In this document: positions 6,416 to 7,202 of the stretch, in pieces
Position numbering within the stretch: position 1 is the first letter of the stretch
Layout of the letters: every line of letters begins with the position of its first letter
From: Desulfobacterales bacterium
GTDB lineage: Bacteria; Desulfobacterota; Desulfobacteria; Desulfobacterales; JAUWMJ01
Direction: 5' to 3'
Assembly: GCA_030613225.1 (NCBI GenBank)
Contig: JAUWMJ010000157.1
Coordinates: 1 to 7,202, forward strand
Length of the DNA stretch: 7,202 nucleotides
Notes under the pieces: model-generated
The model's input: the letters and a program-made list of their open reading frames with translations, nothing else
Database searches by the model: none
What the model was told of the DNA's origin: nothing
Made by a program: the position numbers and the translations under genes

Positions 6416-7185
6416 CGGATAAGTCTCTCTTTTTTCATCTTATTTATCTCTTTTTCAGCTGCTGCTGAAAGGGAGGTTTCCGGCACGAGAGAAAGGACTT
6501 TGCTGTAAGCAGCATAGGCCTTTTTATATTTGCGTGATAATCGATAAGCCCTGCCCAAATCATAATATGCCCTTGCAAATTCAGGGGCTTCCTTCACAGC
6601 GCTTTTAAAAGCTGCCACAGCCTCTGATTTTTTTCCCATGGCCATATATGTTTGACCCAGACCCTGCATGGCAACTGCAAATTCAGGTTGTTGATCGAGG
6701 GCCTCAAGATAATACTTTTCTGAAAATTTATAGTCTTTTTTCCTGTAATAGGCTTTTCCCAGGTTGTAAAGGGGATAGTGAGGGGTTGCATAAAGGATAT
6801 CACCGGCAACCTCCTTGAAGCAGGAGATAGCAGCATCCCAGTTTTTTTGATCAAAATAGGCTGTGCCCAGATTGTTTCTTGCAGGCGCGTAATTGGGTTG
6901 TAATTGTAATGCCTTTTTAAAATGCCGGATAGCAACATCTGTCTTTCCTTTTTTACTGTATGCTATACCAAGATCGTTTTGAAGAAGATGATCGTTGGGG
7001 TAAAGCTGTTCTGCTTTTAAAAGCTCCCTTAATGCACGTGTATATTTACCATCTAAAATATATGCTTCACCGAGTTGCCTTGATGCTTCAGCCTGCTCCT
7101 TTCGCAGCTGGGCACCTCCGCACGACGTTATAAAAAAGATAACTAAAAGTAAATATCCGGGCCAGGCAAGTCGTTTTTTTTTCAT
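6412..7185 (-). CDS. TPR lipoprotein, PilF/PilW/Tgl-like pilotin candidate
   Basis: A 257-residue outer-membrane lipoprotein candidate. Its signal is MKKKRLAWPG plus a hydrophobic stretch, with lipobox ITSC, Cys 22 and Gly at +2. The remainder is about six tetratricopeptide repeats, roughly 33-66, 67-100, 101-134, 136-170, 171-204 and 205-238, with clear cores such as LQNDLGIAYSKKGKTDVAI (68-86), NNLGTAYFDQKNWDAAI (104-120) and YPLYNLGKAYYRKKDY (137-152). A lipoprotein signal plus six TPRs in about 250 residues is the architecture of PilF (Pseudomonas) and Tgl (Myxococcus), which promote PilQ assembly in the outer membrane. Placement beside pilQ supports that role, but TPRs are generic and no residue proves it. 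The ATG is preceded by AAGGTG 8 nt upstream. It is convergent with pilQ across 42 bp, so it is transcribed separately. Confidence 0.85.
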   Translation of the reverse strand: MKKKRLAWPGYLLLVIFFITSCGGAQLRKEQAEASRQLGEAYILDGKYTRALRELLKAEQLYPNDHLLQNDLGIAYSKKGKTDVAIRHFKKALQLQPNYAPARNNLGTAYFDQKNWDAAISCFKEVAGDILYATPHYPLYNLGKAYYRKKDYKFSEKYYLEALDQQPEFAVAMQGLGQTYMAMGKKSEAVAAFKSAVKEAPEFARAYYDLGRAYRLSRKYKKAYAAYSKVLSLVPETSLSAAAEKEINKMKKERLIR

Positions 7186-7193
7186 CCTTTTTT

Positions 7194-7199
7194 CACCTT
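7194..7199 (-). promoter_or_regulatory. ribosome binding site of the TPR lipoprotein gene
   Basis: Read on the minus strand this is AAGGTG, 8 nt before the ATG at 7185-7183, and it supports that start. A second AGG directly against the ATG is too close to serve. The promoter must lie beyond the window. Confidence 0.7.
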
Positions 7200-7202
7200 T
7201 TT

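Noticed and set aside
6594..6938. Second minus-strand open frame inside the TPR gene
   Set aside because: It is an alternative frame of the TPR coding sequence; the TPR frame explains the region fully.

Overview
The window holds a type IV pilus (T4P) alignment-complex operon on the + strand, pilM-pilN-pilO-pilP-pilQ. A very small XRE-type helix-turn-helix gene precedes it, and a convergent gene for a TPR lipoprotein of the PilF/PilW/Tgl pilotin type follows it on the - strand. Nearly all of the window is coding. The only sizeable gap is 131 bp between pilO and pilP. No rRNA, tRNA, CRISPR array, transposase or phage gene was found.

The host is a Gram-negative, AT-leaning bacterium: there are three lipoprotein signals, an outer-membrane secretin and a peptidoglycan-binding domain family. 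The long lysine-rich PilP, the three-AMIN PilQ and a short repeat-like intergenic sequence suggest a deltaproteobacterial lineage (Desulfobacterota, possibly Desulfobacterales). That placement rests on memory of family features, not on a search, and is tentative.

Layout: 21-218 small HTH protein; 228-1280 pilM; 1277-1864 pilN; 1861-2517 pilO; 2518-2648 GC-rich structured gap; 2664-3563 (or from 2649) pilP; 3568-6369 pilQ; 6382-6415 perfect 14-bp hairpin between convergent genes; 6412-7185 (-) TPR lipoprotein. pilM/pilN and pilN/pilO overlap by ATGA, pilP and pilQ are 4 bp apart, and the HTH gene sits 9 bp before pilM. All six + genes therefore probably form one transcript, with the pilO-pilP gap as the only natural break.

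How the parts fit, from known T4P biology: cytoplasmic actin-like PilM binds the N-terminal INLLP motif of PilN. PilN and PilO form coiled-coil heterodimers anchored in the inner membrane. Lipoprotein PilP binds PilN/PilO and reaches across the periplasm to PilQ, which forms the outer-membrane channel. The convergent TPR lipoprotein is likely the factor that assembles PilQ in the outer membrane. Motor, prepilin peptidase and pilin genes are not in the window.

This is a recognisable, conserved system rather than a new one. The points most worth a second look are the structured pilO-pilP gap, whose arms can pair with a candidate pilP ribosome site; a PilQ with its own lipobox beside a pilotin gene; the repeat-bearing PilP linker and basic periplasmic tails; and the tiny HTH gene leading the operon.
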